A stretch of 64,000 nt of DNA from Bog-375 sp049698695 (GCA_049698695.1 JBAVYH010000095.1:33114-97113), one strand, 5' to 3'. Shown: positions 23,290-33,523, counted from the stretch's first letter. Made by a program: numbers and translations. The notes: generated by a model from the letters alone, not told the origin.

Positions 23290-23532
23290 CTACTTCTTGG
23301 CAGTCTTGTTCTCGATGTAGTCAACGGCGTCCTTGACAGTTGTGATCTTCTCGGCGTCCTCGTCGGGGATCTCAAGCTCAAAGGCCTCTTCGAAGGCCAT
23401 CACGAGTTCGACGATGTCCAGCGAATCCGCGCCCAAGTCGTCAACGAACGACGCGGTACTGTCGACCTGGCTCTCGTCGACACCCAACTGCTCGACGATA
23501 ATCTGCTTCACCTTCTGCTCTACTAATGCCAT
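23290..23532 (-). CDS. acpP: Acyl carrier protein
   Basis: An 80-residue acyl carrier protein with the phosphopantetheine attachment motif GADSLDIVE (Ser37) and the acidic helix 2 (VELVMAFEEAFELEIPDED). It carries growing acyl chains for fatty acid synthesis. Start ATG at 23532 with a GGAGG ribosome site upstream. fabF follows directly. Confidence 0.96.
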   Translation of the reverse strand: MALVEQKVKQIIVEQLGVDESQVDSTASFVDDLGADSLDIVELVMAFEEAFELEIPDEDAEKITTVKDAVDYIENKTAKK

Positions 23533-23710
23533 GCACTCCTCCTGGGATATGCGAACGCGTTGATTTTAGCTGCCTTTGCGGAGACTTCGCAAGTGATAGG
23601 CCGATGTGACGGCCCGGCCCCATGCAGGTTGCTCATGGGCAAAACCGGAAACTTCATTCTGGCACATTTTCGCACGGGAACTTTCAGCCGGTCGTGGTGT
23701 CCATTTCAGC

Positions 23711-24529
23711 ATGGATCGGGAACAGGCGGAAGCGGCCGTTCCGGCGCTCGAAGCGCGATCACTGACCAAGCGGTACGGCGGCTTCCGGGCGGTACGGGAG
23801 GTGAGCTTCTCCATCCGGCCGGGCGAGCTGCTGGGCGTGGTGGGGCCGAACGGCGCCGGTAAGAGCACTATCGTCAGAATGTTGACCGGGCTGACCGAGC
23901 CGACCGCCGGCGGCGTGCTGTTTCGCGGCCAGCCAATCGCCAGCGATTTGGGGGACTACAAACGCAACCTTGGCTATGTACCGGAAACGCCGGACCTCTA
24001 CGGTTTTCTCACCGGCTGGGAGTATCTGGAAATGGTGGCCACGCTGCGGGGCTTGGAGCGGCACCGGTTTCGGCGCAAAGCCGAGGCCATGCTCGATGCC
24101 CTGACGTTGTTCCCCCACCGTCACAACCCGATTGCCGGTTATTCCAAAGGCATGCGCCAGCGCATCGTGGTGATTTCGGCGCTGCTGGACAATCCCGCTG
24201 TGCTGATTCTGGACGAGCCGTTTTCGGGCCTGGATGTGACCAGTGCGCTGGTATTGCGGCGCCTGATCGGGATGTTGGCGGCCAAGGGCAAGGCCATCCT
24301 CTTCTCGTCGCCGGTGCTGGAACAGGTGGACCAATTGTGCTCGCACCTGGTGTTGTTGCGGCGCGGTTCGGTGGTAGCCAGCGGGACGATGGAAGAAATG
24401 CGGGCCGGCCCCGAAGGGCGCGCCGGCGAACTGAGTCTGGAAGCGCGGGTGATGCAATTGACCGAACAGGTGGATGCCGGTGAAGTTGCGCAGAATCTTC
24501 TCGCGGCGGCGATGGCGCCTTCGCGCTAG
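23711..24529 (+). CDS. ABC transporter ATP-binding protein
   Basis: A 272-residue ABC ATPase from the ATG at 23711. Walker A is GPNGAGKST, the signature loop reads YSKGMRQR and Walker B is VLILDEPFSGLD. The position of the switch histidine (usually S-S/T-H-V/L) reads FSSPVLEQVDQL, so the H-loop His is a proline. The subgroup resembles Bcr/Nat-type exporters of the ABC-2 class. It overlaps the next gene, a membrane protein of similar orientation, by 56 bp, so the two likely form one transporter. The substrate is unknown. Confidence 0.92.
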   Translation: MDREQAEAAVPALEARSLTKRYGGFRAVREVSFSIRPGELLGVVGPNGAGKSTIVRMLTGLTEPTAGGVLFRGQPIASDLGDYKRNLGYVPETPDLYGFLTGWEYLEMVATLRGLERHRFRRKAEAMLDALTLFPHRHNPIAGYSKGMRQRIVVISALLDNPAVLILDEPFSGLDVTSALVLRRLIGMLAAKGKAILFSSPVLEQVDQLCSHLVLLRRGSVVASGTMEEMRAGPEGRAGELSLEARVMQLTEQVDAGEVAQNLLAAAMAPSR

Positions 24530-26246
24530 CCGCCTGGCGCGGCGGCCGATTGTCCGCCTGACGCGCCATTTTCTGGCCCGGCTGGTACACGGTGACCAGG
24601 AGGAGGGGTCGGATTTCAACCTGGGTGCGGGCGCGCTCCTCGGACTGCTGGCAGCTCCGGGCGCCTTCCAGACCTTCGTCATGATCAACAAGTACTCGAC
24701 GCTGCTAGACTTTTTTCTCCACCACCAGCACCCGGACTACTACCTCCGTTCGATCCCGGATAAGTACTTGTTCATTTCCATCGCCATGGCAGTGACCGGA
24801 ATCGTGACGGTCCTGAAATGGGACCGCATTTTACCGGACGCCCAGGACTACACGAACCTGGCGCCACTGCCCATTCGGGCGCGCACCATTCTGGCCGCCA
24901 ACGTGGGGGCGATCGGGATTGCGGTGCTGCTGTTCGTGACGGTCGCCAATGCCTTCTCTACGCTGCTGTTTCCTGCGTTCGTGACGGCGGCGGCGCAGGT
25001 CGGGCTGCCCGAGCTTGTGCGTTTCGTGGCGATCCACGCCGCGGTCATGGCGCTGGCCAGCCTGTTCACGTTCTACGCGGTGTTCACCGTACTGGGGATC
25101 TTCGCTACGATATTGCCGCGGCGGGCGTTTCAGGGCGTCTCATCCTGGCTGCGCGGCATCCTGGTCGTAGCATTCCTGATGCTGTTGCCGAGCGGTGAAG
25201 CCGCGCCGGCGCTGTTGCGGCAACTGGCGGAGAAGCCGGATTCACCGCTGCGCTGGCTTCCCTCGTTCTGGTTCCTAGGCCTTTACCAATCGTGGCAGCA
25301 CAAGGCTACGCCGGCGCTGGAGGAAGTGGGGCGGATGGCGCTGCCCGTCACTGCGGCTTTGTTCGTGTGCATGGTGGCTGCGTACGCCCTCAGCTATCGG
25401 CGGCGCTTTCGCGCCGTTTTGGAATCCACGCAGCGCCGCAGCGGCCCCCGCAGTTTCCGGCTGGTGCCGGCGGCGCTCGATCTGGCGGCCAGCCGCACCC
25501 AAGGGTTTGAGCGCGCCAGCCATCGTTTTGCGGTGCGCGCCTTGCTGCGCAACGAAGGCCATCGTCTATGCCTGGCGGTGGCACTCGGGCTCGGATGGCT
25601 GCTCGGGTTTCAGAGCGTGGCGAATGCTCGCGGCGACGCTCGGCCATCGGCGGCCCTGCTCGAAGGCCCGCTGATTGCGGTTTATTTACTGGCTCTGGCG
25701 CTGCGCCTGGCATTTGAGATGCCGGCGGTTCTGTCGGCAAACTGGATCTACCGTTCCTTGCTGGATCCGCTCGCCAATCAGAGCCGCGGCGTGGCGCGTC
25801 GCGTGATGCTGGCGTTTCTGGTCCCGGCTGTGCTGCTGCCATCGGCCGCGTACTTCTGGTGGAAGTGGGGTTGGGCCGCGTCGCTGCTCGAGATCGCCTG
25901 CCTGCTGTGCCTGTCCGCGTGCCTGACGGAAATCCTGCTGTCCGGTTACCGGAAGGTTCCGCTGACGTGTCCCATGCCCGGCATCCGCCAGAACTTCCTG
26001 GTGCTGTGCATCACGCAATTCCTGGCGTTCGAAGCGTTCACCCAGATTGGCGCCGGGTTCGAGCGTTGGATCTTCGACCGTCCGCAGCGCTTCGTCTGGC
26101 TGCCGGGGCTGATGCTGACAGCGTGGGCATGGCGGCGGCAGAGGCAGCGCCAGGCGCTGAAGGCGGGGGAAGCCGAGTTAGGGATCACGTTCGAAAGTGC
26201 GCCGCCGCCCGATGTGGTGCGGTTGAACATTTTGAGCGGTGGCTGA
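24474..26246 (+). CDS. Multi-pass membrane protein, probable ABC-2 type permease
   Basis: A 590-residue polytopic protein with about a dozen hydrophobic segments (for example GALLGLLAAPGAFQTFVMI and AANVGAIGIAVLLFVTVANA). The segment LAPLPIRARTILAANV resembles the conserved loop of bacterial ABC-2 exporters. The basic N-terminus (RRRWRLRASRLARRPIVR) lies in the overlap with the ATPase gene, so the exact start is uncertain. It is coupled to that ATPase. No substrate can be inferred. Confidence 0.75.
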   Translation: MPVKLRRIFSRRRWRLRASRLARRPIVRLTRHFLARLVHGDQEEGSDFNLGAGALLGLLAAPGAFQTFVMINKYSTLLDFFLHHQHPDYYLRSIPDKYLFISIAMAVTGIVTVLKWDRILPDAQDYTNLAPLPIRARTILAANVGAIGIAVLLFVTVANAFSTLLFPAFVTAAAQVGLPELVRFVAIHAAVMALASLFTFYAVFTVLGIFATILPRRAFQGVSSWLRGILVVAFLMLLPSGEAAPALLRQLAEKPDSPLRWLPSFWFLGLYQSWQHKATPALEEVGRMALPVTAALFVCMVAAYALSYRRRFRAVLESTQRRSGPRSFRLVPAALDLAASRTQGFERASHRFAVRALLRNEGHRLCLAVALGLGWLLGFQSVANARGDARPSAALLEGPLIAVYLLALALRLAFEMPAVLSANWIYRSLLDPLANQSRGVARRVMLAFLVPAVLLPSAAYFWWKWGWAASLLEIACLLCLSACLTEILLSGYRKVPLTCPMPGIRQNFLVLCITQFLAFEAFTQIGAGFERWIFDRPQRFVWLPGLMLTAWAWRRQRQRQALKAGEAELGITFESAPPPDVVRLNILSGG

Positions 26247-26370
26247 AATCCACCAGCGGCGGTGCAATAGGGCCAGCCAACGCCAGGCTGAAGCCTTTGC
26301 GATCCAAACACTTGCATTTGGTGAAACAGATGCAATGGGTAGGTGCGTCGAAAGCGATGAGGGACCTAGT

Positions 26371-27402
26371 ATGGAACGCATCTCGCAAATTGCCATAGTT
26401 TTCGCGACCGCAGCCAGCCTCGCGTTGGCGCAAACCCCGGAATGGCGTCACATGGGCGATCCGGCGCCGGCGCCGGCCGGACAACAGGCGCAAGCGCAGG
26501 ACCAGACGATGCCCGCGGCGCCGGCCCAGCAGCCAAACCCGGAGCCGGTGGCGCAGCCCGATCCGGAGGGGCAGCCAGCCACGGCTCCGGCTCCGATGCC
26601 GCAGGTGGCGCATAGCAGCCGCCCCGCATATGGCTTGCCGGCGGAATTGACGGTCAAACCGGGCACATATATTTCGGTGCGCATCAATCAGGCACTCTCG
26701 ACCGCACACAACCAGGTGGGCGATCCGTTTACGGCTACGCTGATGCAGCCGCTGGTGGTGAACGGGGTGGTGGTGGCGCATCGCGGCCAGACGGTTTACG
26801 GCCGCGTCGCGGAAGTGGAAAAGCAGCACTCCGATAAGCCGTCGCGGCTCAGACTGGAGCTGACCAGCTTCACTCTGGCCGATGGAACGCAGGTGGCGGC
26901 CCAAACGCAGTTGGTGACGCGCCAGGGCGGCACCACGCCGGCCGGCGTGCAAGCCGGAACCGTGGCGGGGACGACGGTAGCGGGCGCGGCGGTCGGAGGC
27001 GCGGCGGCTTGGGGCGCGGGCGCGGCCATCGGAGCGGGCGCGGGAGCGGCGGCCGGACTTGTAGGTGTGCTGCTCACCCGCAACCATCCCACAGTGATTT
27101 ATCCGGAAACGGCTTTGACCTTCCAGGTGACAGCTCCGGTCACGATATCGACCACGCGCGCACCGCAGGCGTTTCGCTATGTCGGACCCGACGATTACGA
27201 ACGCCCCGCGCTGCAGATGTCGGCTGGGCCGCGGCGCGTGGTTCCTCCCGCATACTACTACGGTCCGGGCTACGGGTATCCGTATCCGTATTACTACGGC
27301 TATTCGTACCCCTATGGGTATCCCTATTGGGGCCCGCAATGGGGCTTCGGCGCGATCATTCTCGGCGGTCGCGGTTGGGGGGGCTGGGGCCGCTGGCGCT
27401 GA
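26371..27402 (+). CDS. Exported glycine-zipper protein with Tyr/Gly/Pro-rich tail
   Basis: A 343-residue protein from the ATG at 26371 with a signal peptide (ISQIAIVFATAASLALAQ). A Pro/Gln/Ala-rich low-complexity stretch (about 25-80) follows. A beta-rich domain (VKPGTYISVRINQALSTAH through FTLADGTQVAAQTQ) resembles those of conjugation/TrbI-like exported proteins. Then comes a Gly/Ala zipper (about 230-275, TTVAGAAVGGAAAWGAGAAI), followed by a Tyr/Pro/Gly-rich end. The zipper suggests membrane insertion or oligomerisation. The function is not known. Confidence 0.7.
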   Translation: MERISQIAIVFATAASLALAQTPEWRHMGDPAPAPAGQQAQAQDQTMPAAPAQQPNPEPVAQPDPEGQPATAPAPMPQVAHSSRPAYGLPAELTVKPGTYISVRINQALSTAHNQVGDPFTATLMQPLVVNGVVVAHRGQTVYGRVAEVEKQHSDKPSRLRLELTSFTLADGTQVAAQTQLVTRQGGTTPAGVQAGTVAGTTVAGAAVGGAAAWGAGAAIGAGAGAAAGLVGVLLTRNHPTVIYPETALTFQVTAPVTISTTRAPQAFRYVGPDDYERPALQMSAGPRRVVPPAYYYGPGYGYPYPYYYGYSYPYGYPYWGPQWGFGAIILGGRGWGGWGRWR

Positions 27403-27480
27403 TCCCGCAGGGCGCCAGGATGCCAGCGTGACACATCCTCGCAGGACCTGCCCGTCACGGGTAGCGGGCTGCGCGGTCCG

Positions 27481-28893
27481 TCAGTGGAGAATTCGTCTCT
27501 GCGAAACGGGAGCCGGCGGTGCGGAAGCTGCCAAATCGTGACTCGACATCATGGTCCGCATCGCCGCGAAGCTGAGCGTCACGCCGAGCCCCACCATCGC
27601 CGGCAACCTGAACGAGTAAGCCTGTGCCAAAAAGATCAAAGCTGTCAGGTAACCCACCATCGCCAGCAGGTAACAAAAACATCCAGTCGCGATTTCCAGG
27701 TAACCCTCCCGCTTAGCCTTGCGATAGGTCCGCAACACAAGCAGCATCGCCGATCCGAGACCGAAAGTAAAGAAAACGAATGCAGGCACGCCGCACTCCG
27801 ACGACACTTGAGTGAAAGCACAATGGGTGGCGTGCCAATTGCCGTGCAGGCCTTCGGTCCGGCTCGTCTTCCCTTCAAAGTTGGCGAATTGATCGGGACC
27901 GATCCCAAACACCGGGTGCTCGATTGTGTACTTCACACTTGTCAAGAAGAGATACTTGCGGGAGTCCGCCGATTCAGTAGCCTCCTCCTGTTTCCCGCCA
28001 AATAACGAACCCAGGCGGTTGAGCGTCATGCGAGGTAGCATGACTAGTGCCGCCAAAGTTATAACGCCTGCGGCGATCACTAACATGACTTTCTTGGAAA
28101 GGGAAACGTGAACCAGAATATAGAGAAATGCGACTGCCAAGCCGACCAGGCCGCCGCGGGACGCGGTTCCCAATATTATCCAAAGCCCGTACATCAACAA
28201 TCCCAGAACCACGATGCGGACGACTATCGATCTGCCTTTACCGGTCATGAAGAACAACAAAAATGGCAGCACCAATAGTAGTTGCGCCGCCAGATCGTTG
28301 GAATTGCCGATGGTTCCGCTAGCCTCCAGGGATACCCGGCCGTTGGCGACCTGCTCGAAATAGCGCGTCGAGGCTAGATTCATAACAGCGGCAGCGGCTA
28401 TGGTGCGGATTATGGCCCGGACTTCGCTCCAGTTCAGGGCCATGCCGCCGACCAACAGTAAAAAGATGCCGTCGACTCGGGCGTATGTTAAGACGCGCTG
28501 CACCGACCCTCCCGGCCAGCTACTGAAGGGTGTAGCCAAGACCATCCAGGCAAAGAAAGCCACCCAATAGAAGGCAGCGCGCGAGTGGAATGTGCGCTGC
28601 ACTCCTCCCATCAGGAGTGTTGACAGTATCGCCGGCGGCCCAACTACGTACAACAGATAGGTGTTGACATGGGTGGTGTAACGAATCAACTCGGGTAGAA
28701 CGCTGAGGCGCAAGAAGAGCGTTGCCAGGCAGAAGTAAAAGGAGATTTTGCGGAGTGAATGAGTTTCCCAAGCGTCGTCCAACGAAAGCGGAGGGGGCGC
28801 TCCGGCCACCGGGGCTGCCACCATCGCACGGGGCCGCTCGACCGCCACAGCGGGGCCGCCGCCCGCGGAGGCTTGTTGCTTATTCAATTGCAT
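27481..28893 (-). CDS. O-antigen ligase-like (Wzy_C) membrane protein
   Basis: About 470 residues from the ATG at 28893 (a TTG at 28923 would add ten). A Pro-rich cytoplasmic N-terminus is followed by about 11 transmembrane helices. The large loop and flanking helices (GIGPDQFANFEGKTSRTEG, HCAFTQVSSECGVPAFVFF) match the O-antigen ligase/polymerase family, with a conserved His and Glu in the HATHCAFTQVSSE segment. Such enzymes polymerise or ligate surface glycans at the periplasmic face. Codon and base composition look slightly lower in GC than the neighbours. Confidence 0.8.
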   Translation of the reverse strand: MQLNKQQASAGGGPAVAVERPRAMVAAPVAGAPPPLSLDDAWETHSLRKISFYFCLATLFLRLSVLPELIRYTTHVNTYLLYVVGPPAILSTLLMGGVQRTFHSRAAFYWVAFFAWMVLATPFSSWPGGSVQRVLTYARVDGIFLLLVGGMALNWSEVRAIIRTIAAAAVMNLASTRYFEQVANGRVSLEASGTIGNSNDLAAQLLLVLPFLLFFMTGKGRSIVVRIVVLGLLMYGLWIILGTASRGGLVGLAVAFLYILVHVSLSKKVMLVIAAGVITLAALVMLPRMTLNRLGSLFGGKQEEATESADSRKYLFLTSVKYTIEHPVFGIGPDQFANFEGKTSRTEGLHGNWHATHCAFTQVSSECGVPAFVFFTFGLGSAMLLVLRTYRKAKREGYLEIATGCFCYLLAMVGYLTALIFLAQAYSFRLPAMVGLGVTLSFAAMRTMMSSHDLAASAPPAPVSQRRILH

Positions 28894-29062
28894 CCGTTCA
28901 ATCCAATCATAGTACCGGCGCAATGCACCCGCCAGGCATCATGGACGGGCGGAGCCGCGCGCCTAGCCAGGTGGCACGCGAGTACTTCTGATGACTATTC
29001 ACGATCTCGCGGTCACAATCGCCAACACCGGCGAGATCAGCGGACCTGAACGACTACGATTG

Positions 29063-30286
29063 TCAATCCGAATGCGCGATTCCAGAGCCTGCGAAAGTGG
29101 AAGCGCCGGCTAACTCTGCGTGTGCGCCCGTCACCGAGACGTCGCTATCGGTCAGGCCAGCGCCTCGGAAACCAACGCGCAGCGCGCACAATGCAAAGCC
29201 GATCGCCAGCGGTATAAAGGCATCAAACTGGCGTGGCTCGCGAAATTTTCCAAACACGTAGGTCACACCGAACAGCGGGATCAACAGGAACGCACTTCGG
29301 CGAAGCAATTGCGGTGCCGACTTCCACCCCCACAGAGTAAAGAGAAACATGGGCAGCAGGGTAACAATCGAAGTCCCGATGGCTTTTGGGTCATGCAGTA
29401 ATTCCCACAGATTGGTGATCACGCGTATTTGGAACGGCGCACTCAGAGGGACCGCGAACATGACCAAAAGCCGGGCCAACAACCAAGCCGCCGCCGCTGC
29501 GCCGGCGACTGCGACCGAGCGGCGTGGCTTTTCCCGGCCGTAAAAAACGGCAACCGCGGTAAAGACAAGCAGGAGGGTATTCTCGTGATTCAGCGCGCCG
29601 ATGCCGACCAGCAGAACAAAGAAAACGTATCGGCGGTCCCAGAGCGCAAGCAGAGCCAAGGTATATATTAGAACTATGGCGACATCGTAGAAGTTATAAT
29701 AAGTCAGAGTCGGCGCCAGCAACACAATCAGCAGTAACTGACCGAGATAGGCGTTATCGTTTCCCACGAATCGCGCCGACCAACGAGCCACCACCAGCAT
29801 CGTTGCCAGGATTACAGCGGCCTGGACCAGATAGAACGTATGGAGTGGTGAAATACCGGGGATGTGTCCATAGATCCACTGAGCGGGCCAAACCAGGAGA
29901 AGTCTTCTGCCGAACACATCCAAGGTCTGCGGAGGAATCAGGATCTTCTTTAGGGGATACCACGGCGCCTCCGACTCCAGCCGTGTCAATAGCAGAAAAA
30001 GCAGGCCGGAGAGAGACAGCGTATAAATCGCCAGCTTAGCCTTGGCAGAAGAAAGCGCTCCTAAATGTAATCGCGGGACGATTGCCAGGGCGGCGGCGCC
30101 GAGCATGAATAGAATGGCGTACAGCCTCATTAGATGTGTTAGGTGGGCTTCCGTGAGAGGGGGCAGGTCCCCGGTGGAACCGTAATCTGCTTGTAAGATC
30201 CGTAGAAGTAGCGGCCCGCAGAAGGAGAGGGCGAAGAAAATCAGACCGAGCAGACCGCCAACTCCATACGCCAGTCGAGTACGCAT
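29063..30286 (-). CDS. Polytopic membrane protein of unknown function, possibly glycan-related
   Basis: A 407-residue protein with about 10 hydrophobic helices (LLGLIFFALSFCGPLLLRIL, LLLIVLLAPTLTYYNF, AVAGAAAAAWLLARLLVMF). The HENTLLLVF and FYDVAIVLIYTLALLALWD segments give it the appearance of an integral membrane glycosyltransferase or mannosyltransferase relative, but I see no diagnostic catalytic motif. It is 139 bp from the O-antigen-ligase-like gene on the same strand, suggesting a surface-polysaccharide role. Function uncertain. Confidence 0.65.
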   Translation of the reverse strand: MRTRLAYGVGGLLGLIFFALSFCGPLLLRILQADYGSTGDLPPLTEAHLTHLMRLYAILFMLGAAALAIVPRLHLGALSSAKAKLAIYTLSLSGLLFLLLTRLESEAPWYPLKKILIPPQTLDVFGRRLLLVWPAQWIYGHIPGISPLHTFYLVQAAVILATMLVVARWSARFVGNDNAYLGQLLLIVLLAPTLTYYNFYDVAIVLIYTLALLALWDRRYVFFVLLVGIGALNHENTLLLVFTAVAVFYGREKPRRSVAVAGAAAAAWLLARLLVMFAVPLSAPFQIRVITNLWELLHDPKAIGTSIVTLLPMFLFTLWGWKSAPQLLRRSAFLLIPLFGVTYVFGKFREPRQFDAFIPLAIGFALCALRVGFRGAGLTDSDVSVTGAHAELAGASTFAGSGIAHSD

Positions 30287-30455
30287 AATTTGTCCCTTTA
30301 GATCAAGCCAACCGGGATTTCCATAGCGCGCCGGTAGTGCAAAGGGCGCTCCCGGACGAGGGGCTTCGGGGTTTGTACTGATGATTGCTCCATCTGGGCA
30401 CTTAGCTTAACATCCCTAAAGATCACGCGGGAAGGCCGGCATCTTACACGCGGCT

Positions 30456-33400
30456 TCAGCGTGCAGATACGGAAACCTGTCGGACGCCGCCGGGCAGGCC
30501 CGCGACGCGCGCCGCTTTCACTGAGACGACGCCATCGGTATTTTGCAGCACGCCATCGATCAGCAGAAACGGCCCGCCCAGCACCGCGAGTTTGAAGCGA
30601 TCGAAAGTTTTCGGATCGATGATGACATTGAGCACGCCGGTTTCATCTTCCAGGCTGAGGAAGACGAAGCCCTTGGCCGTGCCCGGGCGCTGGCGCACGA
30701 TCACACACCCGGCGATCCGCACCAGGCGGCCGTTGGGCATGCGCGCCAGTTCGGCGGCGCGGGTCACGCCAAGCGCGTTCATTTTCGCGCGGCGATGCGC
30801 CATGGGATGGCGGCCGATGGTCAGGCCGGTGCCGCGGTAATCGGCCCACGGGCGCTCTTCGGCATCCATAGGCGCGAGCGGCGACTCGCCGGTTTCTTCC
30901 TGCAGCTCAAGCAGCGGGCCCACCGGCAGCGTGGCGCGCTGCGCCTGCCAGAGAGCGTCGCGGCGATGAACTCCGTAGGCCGCGCGTCCGATGGAATTCA
31001 GTGCACCGATTTCCGCCAGGCGGTTGATTTCATCCTTGCGCAACTCGGGCACGCGCAGCGCCAGGTCATCGATGCTCGAGAATGGGCGCGCGCGAACGGT
31101 GGCGCGGCCGGTCTCTTCGCGCAGGCCCCTGGCGTAGCGCAGCCCGAGGCGCAGGGGCAGGCCGCGGCGCGCCTCCACCGTGCAGTCCCAATCCGATTCC
31201 GCCACGTCCACCGGCAGCACACGCAGGCCGTGCCGCTGCGCGTCTTTGATCAGCACGGCGGGAGAGTAAAAGCCCATCGGCTGGTTGTTCAGCATGGCGC
31301 AGGTGAAAGCCGCCAGGTAATGGCATTTCAAATACGCGCTGGCGTAGGCCAGCAGCGCAAAACTCGCGGCGTGCGATTCCGGAAAGCCGTACAGTGCGAA
31401 GGAGGTGATGGAGTGCACAATGGTATCCTGCACAGCGCCGACGATGCCGTTCGCTTCCATCCCGGCGCGCAGCCGCACTTCGAGATCCGCCATGCGTTTT
31501 TCCGAGCGCTTGAATCCCATCGCGCGGCGCAACTCCTCGGCTTCGCCGCCGCTGAATCCGGCGGCGATCATTGCCATACGCAGCAACTGCTCTTGAAACA
31601 GCGGCACGCCCAGCGTGCGGCGCAGCACCGGTTCGAGCGAAGGGTGCAGGCAATCGGCCGCTTCCCTGCCCTGGCGCCGGTTCAAATAAGGATGCACCAT
31701 TTTGCCCACGATGGGCCCTGGCCGGATGATCGCTACCTGCACCACAATGTCGTAAAAGCGGCGCGGCTTCATCCGCGGCAGGCAGGACATCTGCGCGCGG
31801 CTTTCCACCTGAAACATGCCGATGGTGTCGGCTTTCTGGAGCGCGGCATAAACCGCCGGATCGTCCTGCGGCAGGCGCGCCAGGTCCACCGGCTTGCCGT
31901 AAACCTCGGGAATCATTTTCAGGCTGTCCTGGATCACCGCCATCATTCCCAGACCGAGCAGGTCCACCTTGATGATCCCCATATCGGCGCAGTCTTCCTT
32001 GTCCCACTGGACAACCACGCGGCCGGGCATAGTGGCGGGTTCGAGCGGAACCACCGAATCCAGTTGTCCCTGGCAGATCACCATGCCGCCCGAATGCTGG
32101 CCGAGATGCCGCGGCAGGTCCTGCGCCATTTTGTACAGCTCGAAAAACTTGCGCACGCGCGGCTTGTTGAGATCCAGGCCTGCCTCGCGAAACTGGCGGT
32201 CGGCGGTGTCTTTGGGATCTCGCCACTCCCAGGTGTGCGCCAGCCTGGAGAGTTTTTCGAGCGAGGTAATTTCGAACCCCAGCGCTTTGCCCACTTCGCG
32301 CGCGGCGGAACGGCCGCGGTACGTGATGACGTTGGCGGTCATGGCCGCGCCCAGCTTTCCGAAACGCTGGTACACGTACTGGATGACACGCTCGCGCTGT
32401 TCGCCGCTGGGCAGATCGATATCGATGTCGGGCCACTCGCCGCGCTCTTCGGAGAGAAAGCGCTCGAACAGCAGGTCCATGCCGACCGGGTCCACGGCGG
32501 TGATTTCGAGCGCATAACAAACCGCGCTGTTGGCGGCCGAGCCACGGCCTTGCGCCAGAATGCCGTTCGCCTTGGCGAAGCGCACGATGTCCCAGACGAC
32601 GAGGAAATAGCCGGGCAGCTTGAGCTTTTCGATCAGCGCCAGCTCGCGCTCGATTTGCCGGCGCGCGCGATCGTGGTACGGTTGGTAGCGGCGGCGCGCG
32701 CCTTCCTCCACGCGCGCGCGCAAAAAGCCGACCATGGTTTCGCCCGCGGGCACGGGATAGCGCGGGAATTCGTAACCGAGATCGGCAAGCGTGAATTCCA
32801 GGCGCGAGGAGATTTCGAGCGTGGCGTCGAGCGCCTCGGGCAGGTCGGCGAACAGGCGCGCCATTTCCGCCGGAGTTTTCACGTGGCGTTCGGCATTGCG
32901 CTCCAGCAGGCGGCCGGCGGTGGCAAGCGTCACATGGTTGCGGACACATGTGAACACGTCCAGCAGTTCGCGCTGGGCGGGCATGGCGTAAGCGGCGCCG
33001 TTGGTGGCGACCAGCGGTATCCGCAAACGCCGCGCGCGTTCCACGATGGCCTGGTTGATTGCTTCCTCTTCCCTCTGGTGGTGGCGCTGCAGCTCGGCGT
33101 ACACGTTGGAGCTGCCGAAGACATCGAGCAGCCGTGCCTCGGGATGGCGGGTGAGACAGATCAGGCCGCGCGCGAATTCGGCCAGCTCATCGAGAGTGGC
33201 CGCACCTTCGCCTTTTATTGCACGCAGCTTCATGCGGGTGATCAGACGGCAGAGGTTTTGGTAGCCTTCGCGCGTGGCCGCCAGCAGCGGGTAGGAGTGG
33301 CCGTTGGTGCATGTGATCTCCGCGGCCGTATGGGCGCGGATGCCGGCCTTTGTCGCCGCCATGTGAAAACGCGGCGCGCCGTAGACGCCGTTACGGTCCA

Positions 33401-33512
33401 CCAGCGCCATGGCGGGCAAGCCCAATTGCACGCAGGCCCCGGCCATCTCTTCCGGCACCGAAGCGCCTTCGAGAAAACTGAAACCAGAGCGTGCGTGCAG
33501 TTCCACGTACAT
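30456..33512 (-). CDS. dnaE2: Error-prone DNA polymerase DnaE2
   Basis: A 1018-residue C-family polymerase from the ATG at 33512. The N-terminal PHP domain (ELHARSGFSFLEGAS, MALVDRNGVYG) leads into the palm with the catalytic carboxylates (PDIDIDLPSGEQRERVI). The fingers follow (GGMVICQGQLDSVVPLEPA, VDLLGLGMM), and the C-terminal OB fold is VRIAGCVIVRQRPG. Length and OB fold match DnaE2 rather than DnaE1. It carries out damage-tolerant mutagenic synthesis with ImuA and ImuB, which are encoded just upstream on the same strand. About 137 bp including a composite repeat lie between imuB and this gene. Confidence 0.95.
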   Translation of the reverse strand: MYVELHARSGFSFLEGASVPEEMAGACVQLGLPAMALVDRNGVYGAPRFHMAATKAGIRAHTAAEITCTNGHSYPLLAATREGYQNLCRLITRMKLRAIKGEGAATLDELAEFARGLICLTRHPEARLLDVFGSSNVYAELQRHHQREEEAINQAIVERARRLRIPLVATNGAAYAMPAQRELLDVFTCVRNHVTLATAGRLLERNAERHVKTPAEMARLFADLPEALDATLEISSRLEFTLADLGYEFPRYPVPAGETMVGFLRARVEEGARRRYQPYHDRARRQIERELALIEKLKLPGYFLVVWDIVRFAKANGILAQGRGSAANSAVCYALEITAVDPVGMDLLFERFLSEERGEWPDIDIDLPSGEQRERVIQYVYQRFGKLGAAMTANVITYRGRSAAREVGKALGFEITSLEKLSRLAHTWEWRDPKDTADRQFREAGLDLNKPRVRKFFELYKMAQDLPRHLGQHSGGMVICQGQLDSVVPLEPATMPGRVVVQWDKEDCADMGIIKVDLLGLGMMAVIQDSLKMIPEVYGKPVDLARLPQDDPAVYAALQKADTIGMFQVESRAQMSCLPRMKPRRFYDIVVQVAIIRPGPIVGKMVHPYLNRRQGREAADCLHPSLEPVLRRTLGVPLFQEQLLRMAMIAAGFSGGEAEELRRAMGFKRSEKRMADLEVRLRAGMEANGIVGAVQDTIVHSITSFALYGFPESHAASFALLAYASAYLKCHYLAAFTCAMLNNQPMGFYSPAVLIKDAQRHGLRVLPVDVAESDWDCTVEARRGLPLRLGLRYARGLREETGRATVRARPFSSIDDLALRVPELRKDEINRLAEIGALNSIGRAAYGVHRRDALWQAQRATLPVGPLLELQEETGESPLAPMDAEERPWADYRGTGLTIGRHPMAHRRAKMNALGVTRAAELARMPNGRLVRIAGCVIVRQRPGTAKGFVFLSLEDETGVLNVIIDPKTFDRFKLAVLGGPFLLIDGVLQNTDGVVSVKAARVAGLPGGVRQVSVSAR

Positions 33513-33523
33513 TAGTAGGGTCT

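Noticed and set aside
30543..33515. 990-codon plus-strand frame opposite dnaE2
   Set aside because: High-GC shadow frame with His/Gln/Arg-rich composition. The minus-strand product is unmistakably DnaE2.
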